In this document: positions 11,721-24,079 of the stretch, piece after piece
Layout of the letters: every line of letters starts with the position of its first letter
Position numbering within the stretch: the stretch's first letter is position 1
From: Rhizophagus irregularis
Taxonomy: Eukaryota; Glomeromycota; Glomeromycetes; Glomerales; Glomeraceae
Assembly (NCBI RefSeq): GCF_026210795.1
Contig: NC_089437.1
Span: 4,774,001 to 4,838,000, forward strand
DNA length: 64,000 bases
Direction of reading: 5' to 3'
Position numbers and translations under genes: made by a program
Notes under the pieces: generated by a model
What the model saw: only the letters and a program-made list of their open reading frames with translations
Database searches by the model: none
What the model was told of the DNA's origin: nothing

Positions 11721-11911
11721 TTCCAAAGCACTTGTTTAACATATCAAATCAAAATATAATGTTTATATAACATATAATACTAATTCTATTAACAATCTTC
11801 TTGAAGAAAAAAAGCTCAATTTATTACTATAATTTTAATAAAGAATATTAATTATGCATTACTGAAAATTTGATATAATAATAATTAATATATGATCAAA
11901 ATTCAATAATA

Positions 11912-12091
11912 CAGTTAAACCTTGATATAGTGAACCCTTGATATAAGTGAATTTTTCAGACAATTATAATAAATTTCCCTCTCCTTGTTATAATGAATTA
12001 ACCAATCAAATCTCTTAAAATCTTCACTATAGCTCTATAGCGAAGTTGAGGTCTGGAACCTAGAGTTCGTTATATAAACAAGGGTTGACTG
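11912..12091. mobile_element. pogo-like MITE with TA target duplication
   Basis: TA, then CAGTTAAACCTTGATATAG to the left, and the inverse of CAGTCAACCCTTGTTTATAT followed by TA to the right. Length is 180 bases. TA target sites and CAGT-type ends with GATATAGTGAAC words are typical of pogo/Tigger-type Tc1/mariner elements. There is no coding sequence. Confidence 0.75.
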
Positions 12092-12150
12092 TACATTTTA
12101 TAGTTGATTATACATGCAGACAGAAAAATGTCTTCAGCTAATACACTTTA

Positions 12151-12362
12151 GGGAATGGCCAGAAATGATGTCATTTCCTAAAGGAGGGAGGGGGATTAAG
12201 ACTATGATGATGTTATACACCTTCTATTTTTAGACATTTGTAGTTAATATAATTCTAGTCAGAATTGTGCTTTAATTTTACATTTCCTAAAATGAATAAT
12301 GACATTGGAAAGAGGAGGTCAAAAATCCTAAAATTTAAATTACGTCATTTCTGGCCATCCCC
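12151..12362. mobile_element. PIF/Harbinger-like MITE with TTA target duplication
   Basis: Ends are GGGAATGGCCAGAAATGATG and the inverse of GGGGATGGCCAGAAATGACG, flanked on both sides by TTA (12148-12150 and 12363-12365). A 3-bp TWA duplication is the hallmark of PIF/Harbinger. At 212 bases it is non-autonomous. Confidence 0.8.
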
Positions 12363-12659
12363 TTAGACAAATAAAACTTTATTCTGAATTGAGCATATTC
12401 ACATCAGTATCTACAAGTAAGTTATCAGTGCAAAAAATAATAAAAGAGTTCTTCAAAACTAATTTGAATTAGTCATTATTAAATTTTTTATAATACAGGC
12501 AAACACAGAACAGTTTTTTAAATAATAAGTTTATAGGAGTTATAAAAAAGGATTAGAAATATTATCTGTTTATAAGGATTATACAAAAAAAGCAAGAGAT
12601 TGTTTGGACACTCTTGAAGTTAAGTATGAATAATTGAAATGGAGCAATTTCATATGTTT

Positions 12660-12895
12660 AAAGACTAGAATATGTTCCAATTCTAAGATAATATTGTGAT
12701 ATGTTAACAATTCTTAAGTAGCTGGCTGACTATATTTTAGCCAGTGATAGTAAACTATGCCTTCTCTCAGCACCTTTGAACTAAGAGTTAGAATACATTT
12801 TAGTCTTGAGATGATAATGTGACATATTAATACCTTCAAGTAACTGGCTGACTATGTCTTGGCCAGTAATAGTAAACTATGTTTTCCTTTGAATG
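12660..12895. repeat. Diverged tandem duplication, about 130 bp
   Basis: The block around 12680-12760 recurs at about 12810-12885. Both contain AACTGGCTGACTAT or GCTGGCTGACTAT followed by GCCAGT and AATAGTAAACTATG. No coding capacity was seen. Confidence 0.65.
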
Positions 12896-13685
12896 CTCTT
12901 ACATGTTATTGCCATAATGTTTAATTCTTTAGTAATTTCAAGATTAAATTATTTTATGCTAATTGCTATTTTCTCTTTAGCAGGATGAGAAAACTTCTTT
13001 AGCTATCAATAAATTTTGAAGGATAATAGATAAAAATAATATTATGACAAAATTGAACTTGAAAAGGTTTGTAATTAACATCTATAAATTTTATTTTATA
13101 TTTTAATAAAAAATAACCTTTTATTGCATTAAATAATTGGAATATACAAAATATGCATTTATTTGGGATTTAGAATGGGATGGGAGTTCCATTCTATTTA
13201 AATGAACGGCAAGTATAAAACAGCATATGCAGTCAAAAAATGAATTAAGTGGTTTGAAAATAGTTGTAATATCAGCAGGTAATAAATAAAAATATAAATC
13301 TGAATTGTAGAGTGAACTTTATTAATTGATTTCATTTAATCTATGCTAATTTTTTTACTTTATGCTATTAAAAAATTAGTACATCTGTTCACTCAAAAAA
13401 ATCATGTGATGCATATTTTATTTTTCAATAATATTTGATAATTACAAAAAATACTTTTTAATGCCAGAAATAATAATTATCTAAAGGATTCCGCTTACTT
13501 CTAATAGAGGTCACCCGTCACTGTAAAATTTTTAAGATTTATATGTAAATTTACTTTACTCCAAATTTTCCTTCTACTAAATAATTTTACTACTTTTCTA
13601 GTTACATTTTTAAATCATATATATTTTACCTTCATCAGGAAATTTTATAGCGCGAAAAATTGCGTAAGTTTACGATTTTGTAAGT

Positions 13686-14256
13686 TTACGAAAGTTTATG
13701 GCATAATATTTCGAAAAATTTCAAAATATTACGTAAGTTTACAATTTTGTAAGATTTATGTGATATTACGGTTAAAATATTACGTAAGTTTTCAATATCG
13801 TAAGATTTACGCAATATTACGGTCAAAATATTCTGCAAATTTACGAAACTGTAAACCTGCGTAATATTACGGTTGAAATATTTCAAAAATTTACGAAACT
13901 GTAAACCTGCGTAATATTACGGTTAAAATATTTCAAAAATTTACGAAACTGTAAACCTGCGTAATATTACGGTTAAAATATTTCGAAAATTTACGAAACT
14001 GTAAATCTGCGTAATATTACGGTTGAAATATTTCGAAAATTTATGAAACTGTAAACCTGCGTAATATTACGGTTAAAATATTTCGAAAATTTACGAAACT
14101 GTAAACCTGCGTAATATTACGGTTGAAATATTTCGAAAATTTACGAAACTGTAAACCTGCGTAATATTACGGTTAAAATATTTCGAAAATTTACGAAACT
14201 GTAAACCTGCGTAATATTACGGTTGAAATATTTCGAAAATTTACGAGATTGTAAAC
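13686..14256. repeat. 50-bp minisatellite
   Basis: About eight near-perfect 50-bp units (13836-14250) follow roughly three degenerate ones. Each unit contains GTAATATTACGGTTRAAATA, then TTTCGAAAAT and TTACGAAACTGTAAACCTGC. In several neighbouring units a G/A variant at the GGTTG or GGTTA position alternates, hinting at a 100-bp higher-order unit. Related words occur at 19900-20000 and 22780-23270. Confidence 0.9.
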
Positions 14257-14630
14257 TGCATATGCAGTAGAATGTATACAAGGGGCATGTGATACTATTG
14301 AATAATCAAAAATAATATAAACACCTTTTCTTTTATATAAACACCTTTTTTTTAAGTTTGGGAAAGCAAATTTATTTTTATTTACGAATTTTTTATTATT
14401 TACAATTTTTATGTTAAAAATTAAAGTAAATTCTAATTTTTATTATAACTTAATAAAAAAAATACACATTTGATACTTGTTCGCTACTATTTTATAAAAT
14501 AGTACCCAGGCTGTACGGCGTGGACGTCAGTATCAGTCACAGCCCAAAAAAAACGTGAGTCTCCAGCCGATATTTGGTACGGACTGGGCCTCAGCTACTC
14601 ACTTAATAAATAATAAAAAAATAAAAATAA

Positions 14631-15254
14631 TTATCTTCTTCTACGATACGTAGGTAAGTTTCTCCTTGCCCTACGATCATCACGCGTGACTAAAATTGAT
14701 CAAATTTATCAAATTTAAAACATGAACGTAAATATTAATTATAAATTTTATTATAGTATAATTACCCGGCCTCTCCCAAAATCTCATTCTAAATTCGCGA
14801 TAATATCTTGCGCCAGTACGCGTCCACAGCCGCCGCCCAGGGTTACCATTACGATAAAGGACATAGTTCTAAATATCAAAATCAGTTTAAATATTCGGTA
14901 AATACATTTAATTTATATGAATGTAATTTTATTTATTTACTTACATGGTAATCCCTGTCGAGGTTCCTCCACTTTTGGCTGCACTGTTGCCCGGAAACCC
15001 TCGTTCGAAATATTCTATTTATTCTGATTCAATTAAATGGATTGGTTAATTTGAATTTAAATTCTTTCTTAAAGAAATTATAGATATTAGTCATATGAAC
15101 CTATTGGCAACAGAGTCCCAAAAATCTTGGCGGCTCACCGATTAATATTGTGGTAGGCGCGGTTTCTGTCTCGGCGTATGTCAACAAGTTCGTCCATCAT
15201 AGCCCAGTTCCAATGGACGTTATAGTGGGAACGACGACGTGTGTGGTGAGGCAT
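14631..15254 (-). CDS. Myb/SANT-like DNA-binding protein (4 exons, possible frameshift)
   Basis: Exons are 15101-15254, 14945-15023, 14766-14868 and 14631-14689, joined by introns with GT-AG ends and matching phases. The reading is a basic start (MPHHTRRR), then a trihelix-like set of aromatics: HWNWAMMDELV, QDFWDSVANRI, and CSQKWRNLDRDY. It ends with FWERP and an Arg-rich tail. The spaced Trp residues are typical of Myb/SANT-like domains, often found as accessory proteins of DNA transposons. One base seems to be missing in a G-run at about 15137 (exon 1 is 154 nt, total 395 nt). Alternatively the GTGAGC at 15133-15138 is used as donor, giving an intact 118-residue protein that lacks 13 helix residues. 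The locus is GC-richer than its surroundings. Expression is unknown. Confidence 0.6.
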
Positions 15255-15785
15255 TATTAGATTAGATTTGATTTTTATAATTTGATTTTGGGATGAGTAA
15301 AAATTGAAAGAAAGTCGTAAAATGTCACTTTAAATAAAATTTGAACAATACCTCTTTGGTTTGATTTTATTTCTCGTTTCAATTAAAATTTAATTTATTA
15401 GACTTTTCATCATTAAACATATTAATTAAATCTCATGCGGATATGGATTATCTAAATATAAATATCATGATTCTAAATATAAATATAAATCACTTAATTT
15501 ATTTTAATTTTTTTTAAAAAAAAATCTTAGTTTGATTTCAATTAAAAATAATTAAAAATCATGTACATGTTTTGGTTATTTAAATATAAATATCAATATA
15601 TTATATTTAAAAATAAACCAATTTATTATTAGCACATTCTATTGAATTTTAAAAAAATCAATTTTTTTTTTAAAAAAAAATCATCAATATATCATATTTA
15701 AAAATAAAACAATTATATTCTGATTAAATATTTTGCGTACATTTCTTAAAAAAATCATAAAAAAAAATCTTGTACGTCGTACATG

Positions 15786-15990
15786 CAATTACTAAATATC
15801 ATCCCCTTGTGATAAATAAAAAATTACGCAACACAAATTCAACACAAACTCAACACAAATTTAACAAATTTAACAAAATTTGGCCAAAATTAATAATTTT
15901 TTACCAGAATTATCAACACAAATTGAACACAAATTGAACACAAATTTCAGTCATGATTTATTTATGTCACACCCGTGTTGTTAATAATTA
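15786..15990 (+). repeat. Left terminal inverted repeat of the Plavaka-type element
   Basis: It pairs with 21707-21900 over about 195 bases with few mismatches. It contains repeated AACACAAATT words and ends with GTCACACCCGTGTTGTTAA. Confidence 0.9.
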
Positions 15991-16092
15991 AATAAATAAA
16001 TCTGCATTTTATTTATGATATGGGAAACGTGACCATAAATTCTTTAAGGATATAATTTTATTAAAATAAATCAAAACTCCTATATCAAGTGA

Positions 16093-19000
16093 CTAAAAAA
16101 TATATTTATTTACGAAATATTCATTTTGTTTATCAAATCGGGGTACTATGTGAACGACACCATGTATAGACTCTATAGCTACAAAGTTATATAATTCTAT
16201 CAATTTTAAGTGAGGACATCCATATAAATATGGGTTCCTTTTAGATTTAAAATCGTACCATTGAATTAATGCGAGATTTAGCGGTGGGTCTGTTAATACT
16301 TCTGCTAACAATAAGGCCTATAAATAATAAATATTTATTAATACTTTATAATAAATTATTACATAAATTGGAAAAATACCTGTCCATAACAAAGTCCTTT
16401 GTCTGATATATAATCATTTGATTCTTCAGAATCCATTGAAATAGCTATGTCGCTAAACCATACTTTATTATGATACCTGTTTGTAGCACGCATTATGGCA
16501 CCATTTTCCAGTGTTACCGATCCGTATATATTTATTCGGGTTTCACCAATAATTGTGAACCCATCAAGTAAATCTAGATATGAATCCAGACAACTTATAA
16601 ATCTAGCAAAACCGGTCTGCATTTTATTGTCTACGGAATCTTTTTTTTCATTAAAAAATGTATTTGCATCTTGTAAAGAGAAATCAAAGAGTCTTGCAGA
16701 AAATTTACAAGTGCGAGGTGTTTTTGCCGGATTCACTGAATGTTGAGACATTCTAATAGATATTGCTTGACGTTTTATCTATTAATTTAATTTCCATCTT
16801 AAGTTATATAATAAATATATACAATAAATAAATTTCCAAATACTTACAGTTCGTAAAAGCTGAGGTTCGACATCTTTTTTATTGCTAATTCGGTAGGGTA
16901 TTTTAACAAAATATTTGTGGAGACTTTCGTAAGTTTCTGTGGTATAGCCATTTATTGCGCCATAAGATCGTATTGAGTCAATAATGTGATAAACCCATGA
17001 ATGCAATTTAGGCAACTTCAAATTGGAAGGAGAAACAAATTTAAAAGCCTTGACAAACATCCGCGCCCATCTATGTATTGCATCCTAAAATTTAAATGTT
17101 AATTTAATTTATTTAATTTAAATTTTCGATTTTACTAAAATTTTAATACATACATTAAATTTCTCCAAGTCACTTTCACTAAATTCTTCATATCTACTTA
17201 AAATATACATTTCATTCCAATATTCGTACAATTTCACAAGATCATCATTATTTACAAAATTATCTACTTCGTTATTATTTTCATCATATAAATTATCAAT
17301 AACAAATATCATGACTTTCATCAAACTTCGATATTCATTAGCAGTTAATCTTGCAATTGACTGCAGTCCATTGGAAAAAATTTTAATGGCGGGAAAACGT
17401 GGAATTGCTGCTAGACGGCGATCTACTTCTTCAACTAATTTATTACCATTAACATGTTGCAATTTTAAGATATCGCACGTGAAGATAATTTGATAACGAA
17501 ATAAACCCAAATCTAAATGATGCATTCTATTAGGAACAGTAGCCAAGTAGATATTTATATTCCTTGATAATATAAATATTTATAATTAATATATATATAT
17601 GTTATTATAATTATTTCTACTTTTGCATACTTACGGCAAATCCCAAAAAAAATTAGGTACAGATTCTATGCAAACAGATTTTTGTGTATCATTTTCAAAA
17701 TATTTACGCATTTCATCATGAGTTCTTAGTATTACATCATTAACCGATAAGTTTATATTTGCAAGATTGTCCCTTTTAATTAAACAGGAGTGACATGGAA
17801 GGCTTGAATTGGAGGATTTATAAACTAAACAAAAACTTGCAATCTGCAATAATAGTTGAAACTCTAGGATAAAACCAGGTATTTTCATTATTTATAAAAA
17901 GGTCTATACCATCTTTTAATAAAATAATTGGTTCTAGTAAATGACGTAAAGATTTATGAAAGGTATCACGAACCAGATCTTTATTTGCAGCTTCTAAAAT
18001 TGGTAAATATCCCAAAAGTTGCTTTGCATCCTGTTTATTACGATGCCATATTGGGATATTGCCTAATGAAATATATATTGGATGCAACTGACTTTTTCCT
18101 AACGTATCTGTAGTTGTTGCATTAGAATATAAAATAATTGATAATAATTTGGAACCAGTAGGTAAGGATTCTTGCGTAGTTTTCCACCATTTTCCAGTGT
18201 TTTGTTCACTGTAAATACTTTCTCTATTATACTATAAAATAATATAAATAAATTAAAATAAATATTATTTAAATTATTGAATTAACTAATATTTACTATT
18301 TACCTCATAGTTTTCGTAAGATAGCGCAAAATTTTGTGTTATGTCAGGGAACAGTTAAGATATTTTTGATGCACTGTATTAAGTTTTGATAATAAAGAAA
18401 ATAATCTTTATCCTTATGTTTTGTTATAAGAACTTTACTAAATTCTAAATTAGAAAACTGCATATTATTCATAAATGCTCGTCCCTGTTCAATATTTTTT
18501 GGTAATGGTGATTCTGTAAGATTTGAATGTTTATTAAAAAAACGTATTATTTCATTACCACCTTTATTGTTTATTTTATATTTCGTTACTAATAACATTA
18601 GATCTTTATAAGCATCATTAGGAAATTCTGTGCAAGTTTTGGTATTGAGATTTTTGGGTTCTTCAAAAATTTCAGGCTCTTCAGATGAATCTAATATATT
18701 TTCAAAGTTACTATCTTCAAGGCTCATCTCTGATATTGCACTTCCAATACTGTCAAATGACATATTTTGTACATTATTATCATCATCCACCTAAAATTAT
18801 AAACCAAAATGAGTTAGTATAATTTGAGCTTTTTCTTTAAAAAAAATAATCTGGAATAACATAATTATTGAGCTTTTTCTTTAAAAAGAATAATCTGGAA
18901 TAACATAATTACCTCAACTTTATCATTTTCATATTCACTACTTAGATTACTTCTTGTATCCATTTCACTGCTATATTTTTCACTATCATTATTATTATCA

Positions 19001-19107
19001 TCATCTTCTACTTCTACTTCTACATTTTTTAAGCATTTTTGGGCGTGTTGAGTATATGCAAAGCGTTAACTGAATATTCGCATACAAAGGGGGCATTTGA
19101 AACTCAT
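16093..19107 (-). pseudogene. Plavaka-type (KDZ-like) transposase, broken
   Basis: Exons by splice sites and phase are 18913-19107, 18304-18790, 17635-18231, 17154-17562, 16848-17084, 16380-16778 and 16093-16317. The N-terminus has a C2H2-like finger start (FKCPLC, then HAQKC). An acidic region follows, then family blocks HPIYISLGNIP, LLGYLPIL, FYPRVSTIIAD, FCLVYKSSNSSLPCHSC, VPNRMHHLDLGLF and LPKLHSW, and ETYESLHKYFVKIPYRISNK. These are typical of Plavaka transposases of fungi. Lesions are an in-frame TAA in the finger (19066-19068), a one-base insertion near 18349, and a short deletion with frameshift near 17840. The introns are 69-122 bases and the one at 18791-18912 contains a 50-bp tandem duplication. 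The enzyme would cut and paste the element, but this copy should be dead. Confidence 0.85.
18820..18911. repeat. Tandem duplication inside a transposase intron
   Basis: A block of about 50 bases containing GAGCTTTTTCTTTAAAAA and AATAATCTGGAATAACATAA occurs twice in a row within the first intron of the transposase. Confidence 0.8.
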
Positions 19108-20129
19108 GTTACTAAATTAACGCGTCAAATTTGATGAAAAGTATCAATTCACTATTTAATTTATATGAGATTATGTGTGCTAATAAAATTATATTGCAAA
19201 TTCATTGTAAAAATTTAATGAATTAATTGAATGGATTACAATTGATTGAGTTATTTGAATAGACACGACTATGCAAATTTACGCATTAATGAATGGAACT
19301 GGCTGTAAGAATCTGGTGGCTAATATCGTGGAATCATTCGCAATTTTACGCATTATAGCAAAATTTAAAATATGCGAAACACTCAGCAATTTTGCTGTCG
19401 GGAACTTGCCGAGTTCGTGGGTTGGCAAATCTAAAAATAAATGTAACAAGTCTATGATTTACCATATAAATATTGTTTATTATTTTATTTACTATTTCAA
19501 TTTGCCGGCAACCTGCCAAGTGAATCTGACAGCAAAAGTGCTGAGTGTTTTGCATATTTTGAATTTGCTGTAACGGGCTGTAAGAATTCGGATGGCTTAT
19601 TCAATCGGCTAATCATCTGATAATCAGCCGCAAATTTATTGGCTTAACACGGCAAATCACTTTTACAATAATGGACGGATGATCAGCCACAAATTTATGC
19701 GATAATCAGGTTATAAGCGCTCAAGATCACTATCAATCTGATCAGCCAAATGAGTTCACTGGCTGCAACTTTTTTTTCCATGCATAAAAGCCCCAACATG
19801 TGTAACATGTTATTTTTTTATAAATTGGATTTGATTAATATTTCGATTGTCTTATGTCTTTTACGAGTTTTTTTTAAAGTTCTCTTATGAAAGTGTTACA
19901 ATATTTTTTCGTAATATCACGATGCAAAATTTTTGCATTAGTACATTCATTTTTCGTAATATTTCGCATTAGTTCATCCATTTTTCGCAATATTTCGCAA
20001 GTTTTTTTTCTTTTTTAGTATAGAATGGCGGAAATTACCTTATGACAGCTTGCCTCCTTTTTCTGAATTTCTGATTCATGTATTTCCCCCTTTTTCCTCA
20101 TCCTTTTCGAATTTTCTAGTTCACCTTTT

Positions 20130-20205
20130 TCTCATATATTTCCTCTTTTTTCTCATATATTTCCTCTTTTTTCTCATATATTTCCTCCTTTTTCTCATAT
20201 TTTCA
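20130..20205. repeat. Pyrimidine-rich short tandem repeat upstream of accessory ORF
   Basis: The word TTTCTCATATATTTCCTC is repeated about four times directly 5' of the accessory ORF start. It could be part of the promoter of the plus-strand gene, but this is inference. Confidence 0.6.
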
Positions 20206-20224
20206 TTTCAAATTTATTATCATA

Positions 20225-21627
20225 ATGGCTACAAAGCGTGGCGAGAAACGAAGAATTGATGATAATGAAAGATTTTCAAAACGTAGTACTGAGGGTAGCG
20301 AAGCTGAGAAGCGAGTGAGAATATCCGATGATAGCGTTGATGGTATATATGACATGATATGTATCATATTCTTTATAAAAGAAATTATATAATATATAGT
20401 TAAATTATATTTTATTGTTAAAGTTAATAAAAAAACAATAGAAAAACTATTAAGAACCAATTCGCAGATAATTTCTAAGCTTGAAGTTCTTATCACCGGA
20501 CAAAAAAATCTCGAAACCCGTCTCTCGAGCATAGAAAAAAGCTCAACGATAATAACAAAAATAATAATAATACAATAGATCCGGAGTATGTAAAGGTAAT
20601 AAAGATGAATATTATTTAATGTAAACCTGAAATGCTAACCTCGTTTGATTAGGAGCTCGTTAAGAAGGTGTCGAAAATTTTATTTGAAAATTTTGTTTAT
20701 CCTTCGCAAGGAAAACGAGTACAAACTCGCTACCGAAAAATATTTAAAAGACGAAAATCCGGAATTTATACGCCAGTTCAAAAAAAATCAATGGATTATT
20801 TTTTTCAAAAAAAAAATTACCCCGACTGTAAGTTAAAGCAATTATGAATTTTATTAAATTTCATACTAACATTTTTTTTAATAGTTAGTACAATAACATA
20901 GAAGCATACGAGGGACGTTCACGTCTAGAGTCAAAGACGTTATGTATTCTGTTTTCAAAGCGGACGGCATAAATTACCGTTTATTAACACTCAGGCTAGT
21001 CCGTCAAAGATTCAGGAATGGAAGAGTAAGGCGGAGGTGAAAAGATGTTACAACAACCTATTTAAAAAGGTTAAAGATGGGCAAGCCTACGACATATATG
21101 TCGCTGATAATCGATAAGTTGCGAAAAGAAAATAAAAATCCCTCAAAAACACAAATAGCGTATGCGATTAGCATATGTGAAACGTACTTAAATCCTAATA
21201 ATCAAAACATTCAAATGAGCGAAAGTATAATGAAGTCGAAGATAATCAACAACTTAGTAAGTTTTTAATTTACAATTTGCAAAATGTGAATTATTTGAAT
21301 TACAGTTTATTTATTTATTTATTGATTTTTAGCAAAAGTTGGAAAATAGGGATAAATTTACACATTCGGACGATGATTCTCATGATGGTAATGATGTAGA
21401 TGATGGTGGTGATAGAGCAGCTGACGATAGAGCAGGTGCGGCTGATGATAGGGTGTAACGATGGTAGGCCTAATGATGGTGCGGCTAACGATGATGCGGC
21501 CAACGATGGTGCGGCCAATGATGGCATAGCTGATGATGATATACTTTCTATTGACTCTTATAACACGGAGGAGAAAGGTCGGTATGTAAATAGTTTATTA
21601 GAGAATTATGGGTTGCATAGGAAATAA
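20225..21627 (+). pseudogene. Accessory ORF of the Plavaka-type element, function unknown, broken
   Basis: The first exon (20225-20342) starts MATKRGEKRRIDD and is basic, like a nuclear signal. Exon 2 (20424-20595) reads a coiled-coil-like helix with IEKLLRTNSQIISKLEVL. Exon 3 is about 20653-20827. Exon 4 (about 20885-21256) contains RGTFTSRVKDVMYSVFK and ISICETYLNPNNQNIQMS. Exon 5 (21333-21627) is an acidic Asp/Gly/Asn/Ala repeat tail ending YGLHRK. Frameshifts are needed near 20548, 20705, 20990, 21070 and 21455, so it is a pseudogene. I know no enzymatic motif in it. A coiled coil plus basic N-terminus suggests a DNA- or transposase-binding partner, which is inference from position. Confidence 0.65.
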
Positions 21628-21706
21628 ATATTATTTTATATATATATCGCACGTAATAGCATTTTTTTTACCATAATTAATATAGTTTTAATAAATAAAA
21701 TGGTTA

Positions 21707-21900
21707 TTAATTCTTAACAACACGGGTGTGACATAAATAAATCGTGGCTGAAATTTGTGTTCAATTTGTGTTCAATTTGTGTTGATAATTCTGGTAAAAA
21801 TTTGTTAATTTTGGCCAAATTTCGTTAAATTTGTTAAATTTGGGTTGAATTTGTGTTGATAATTTTTAATTTATCACGAGGGGATAATATTTAGTAATTG
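21707..21900 (-). repeat. Right terminal inverted repeat of the Plavaka-type element
   Basis: Inverse of 15786-15990. It starts with TTAACAACACGGGTGTGACA and ends with ATATTTAGTAATTG. Confidence 0.9.
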
Positions 21901-22139
21901 TGCATATACAATTTCTGTGATTTTTTAAAATGCGGATTTCCGTAATTTTACGATATCGTATTTTCTGGCCAATCAAATTAGGCTGATCCTTGCATGTGAT
22001 TTAATCATTTAATCATTTAATCATGCACGCGTTTTTGTCTTATTTATTTTTGTTTCTTATTTCTTTATTCTTTTGTTCAATATTTTTAATTTTTTTGTCT
22101 CTTCTTTCTATTATTTCTTTAATTATATACAATATATTT

Positions 22140-22650
22140 ACATATATTTCATAATTTATTGCTTTGCAGGTATAGAAATATTTGTTTATTAATACTAATT
22201 ATTTTCATTTTTTTTTACCTCTTTGTTATTTTGTATCGTAATACTAACAATAATATCCATGTTTCCTTTATTCCTTTTTACTTGTACTTTAATACTAACA
22301 ATACTAACAATACTAACAACATGTTTATTTTTTCCTTTCTCTTTATTTCTTTATTCTTTTGTTCAATTACTTTGCAGGTATAGAAATATTTATTTATTAA
22401 TACTAATTATTTTAATATTAACGCGTTTTTTTTACCTCTTTGTTACTTTATGTCGTAATACTAACAATACTATCTACGTTTCCTTTATTTCTTTTTACTT
22501 GTACTTTAATACTAACGATAATATCCATGTTTCTTTTACTCCTTTTACTGTTTCTTTAACTCTTTTTACCTTAATACTAACAATAATAACAATATTTCTT
22601 TTATCTTTATATCTAATACTAACGTTACTATAGCTGTTTCTCTTCTTTTT
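22140..22650. repeat. Tandem duplication of about 210 bp, pyrimidine- and CTAACAATA-rich
   Basis: The block from TTTGCAGGTATAGAAATATT at about 22162 recurs at about 22371 with the same downstream order (ATTAATACTAATTATTTT, ACCTCTTTGTTA, TAATACTAACAATA). The open reading frames here arise from the repeat and show no protein family. Confidence 0.75.
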
Positions 22651-22779
22651 ACGTCTAATAATATTGTTACTCTACTCTTTCTTTTTTTTACTTTTATGTA
22701 TTCTGTATATATTAATAAATACTTGTAATTTTTTATGATTATATCTAATAAAACATACATTATATAAACTTATAGTACA

Positions 22780-23270
22780 GAAAATGAAGTATTATTTATC
22801 GAAATATTTTGAAATATTACGAAATATTAAGTTGTGTAAAATCATAGAATATTACGAATCGTCAAATTATGGAACATTACGCATCATAGAATTTCAAAAT
22901 ATTTTAAAAAGTTGCGAAGTATTACGCAGTAAAATTACGGAATATTACGAATCGTAAAATTACGAAGCCTTGCATACAGTAATATTTCGAAATATTTTAA
23001 AAAGTTACAAAATATTATGCTTACGCAAACTTGCGGCGGGTCTGAAAACTTACAAAATATTATGTAAAATTACGAAATATTGCGAACTGCAAAATTACGG
23101 AATATTACAAATCGTAAAATTACGAAGCTTTGCATATCGTAATATTTCGAAATATTTTAAAAAGTTACAAAATATTACGCTTACGCAAACTTGCGGCGGG
23201 TCTGGAAGCTTACGAAATATTATGATGTGTAAACTTGCGCAACTTTTCGCACTATATAATTTCCTGATGT
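22780..23270. repeat. Degenerate ACGAAATATT/GTAAAATTACG repeats
   Basis: Words such as CGAAATATTACGAA, CGTAAAATTACG and AACTTGCGGCGGGTCTG recur, with a clear duplication of about 120 bases (about 22970-23050 and 23110-23215). They share words with the 50-bp minisatellite at 13686-14256. Confidence 0.7.
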
Positions 23271-23579
23271 TATAAATTCAGTAATATTTATAATTAAGTA
23301 GAACTTATAGATTATATAAAACATAATTTATTTTATACATTTGATACTTTTTATTTCTTAAAATTGGTCTAATTTTTAGATATAATTATTTTAAAAAAAA
23401 GTAAAAAAGTTCCTATTTAAAATAAGTTCAAAATTGATCAATAATTACAGATATATATATTATTTTTTGATAAAAAAAAAAATAAAAAAAATAACTTTAA
23501 TTTATCTCACCTTCTGCCCCTAACCACCCATCCTTTCTGATCTTTACTTTATTTTATAATTTTTATATTATATGGATAT

Positions 23580-23900
23580 TCTTAAAAAATTCTTTTTTAC
23601 ATATTTTATATTTATTTATTTTTTAAATTTTACATGTTTGTATAATAAAATTGTACATACCTGTATAATGAATTTTACATGTCTGTGTAATGTTACTATA
23701 ATGTTTGTATAATAAACTTATACTAAAAATAGTATAATAAATTTTATATGTCTATGTAATGAAATTTTACATATCTATATAATAAACTTATATTAAAAAA
23801 AGTATAATAAATTTTACATGTCTGTATAATGAAATTTTATATATCTGTATAATAAACTTATAACTAAAAATAGTATAATAAATTTTACAAAATCATAAAT
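23580..23900. repeat. AT-rich tandem repeat (TCTGTATAATGAAATTTTA words)
   Basis: About four imperfect units containing TGTATAATAAACTTATA and AATAGTATAATAAATTTTACA. No coding potential. Confidence 0.65.
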
Positions 23901-24079
23901 TTTATCTTATAATTACAAGTTACATTTTAAAATTCTGTTTAATTTTACTATATATTTAACAGTTATACTATAAATTCAAAATTACATCTAAGATATTGTG
24001 ATTTTTATTCCAAAAATGCTAAATGTATAAACTGTATGAATTTAAAGACTAAAGATGTAGTATGTAATTGATAATTACT

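Larger units (their letters stand above)
15786..21900. mobile_element. Plavaka-type DNA transposon, 6.1 kb, decayed
   Basis: Long terminal inverted repeats bound two divergent genes: a multi-exon transposase (minus, 16093-19107) and an accessory ORF (plus, 20225-21627). Ends read CAATTACTAAATATCATCCC and its inverse. A 2-bp TG flank on each side is possible as a target duplication but weak. Both genes carry several disabling changes, so the copy is not autonomous. The 1.1 kb between the two starts is a presumed bidirectional promoter. Confidence 0.85.

Noticed and set aside
22159-22760. Hydrophobic frames of 64-136 residues on both strands
   Set aside because: Both arise from the duplicated pyrimidine-rich repeat. 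The hydrophobicity is caused by TTT and ATT codons.
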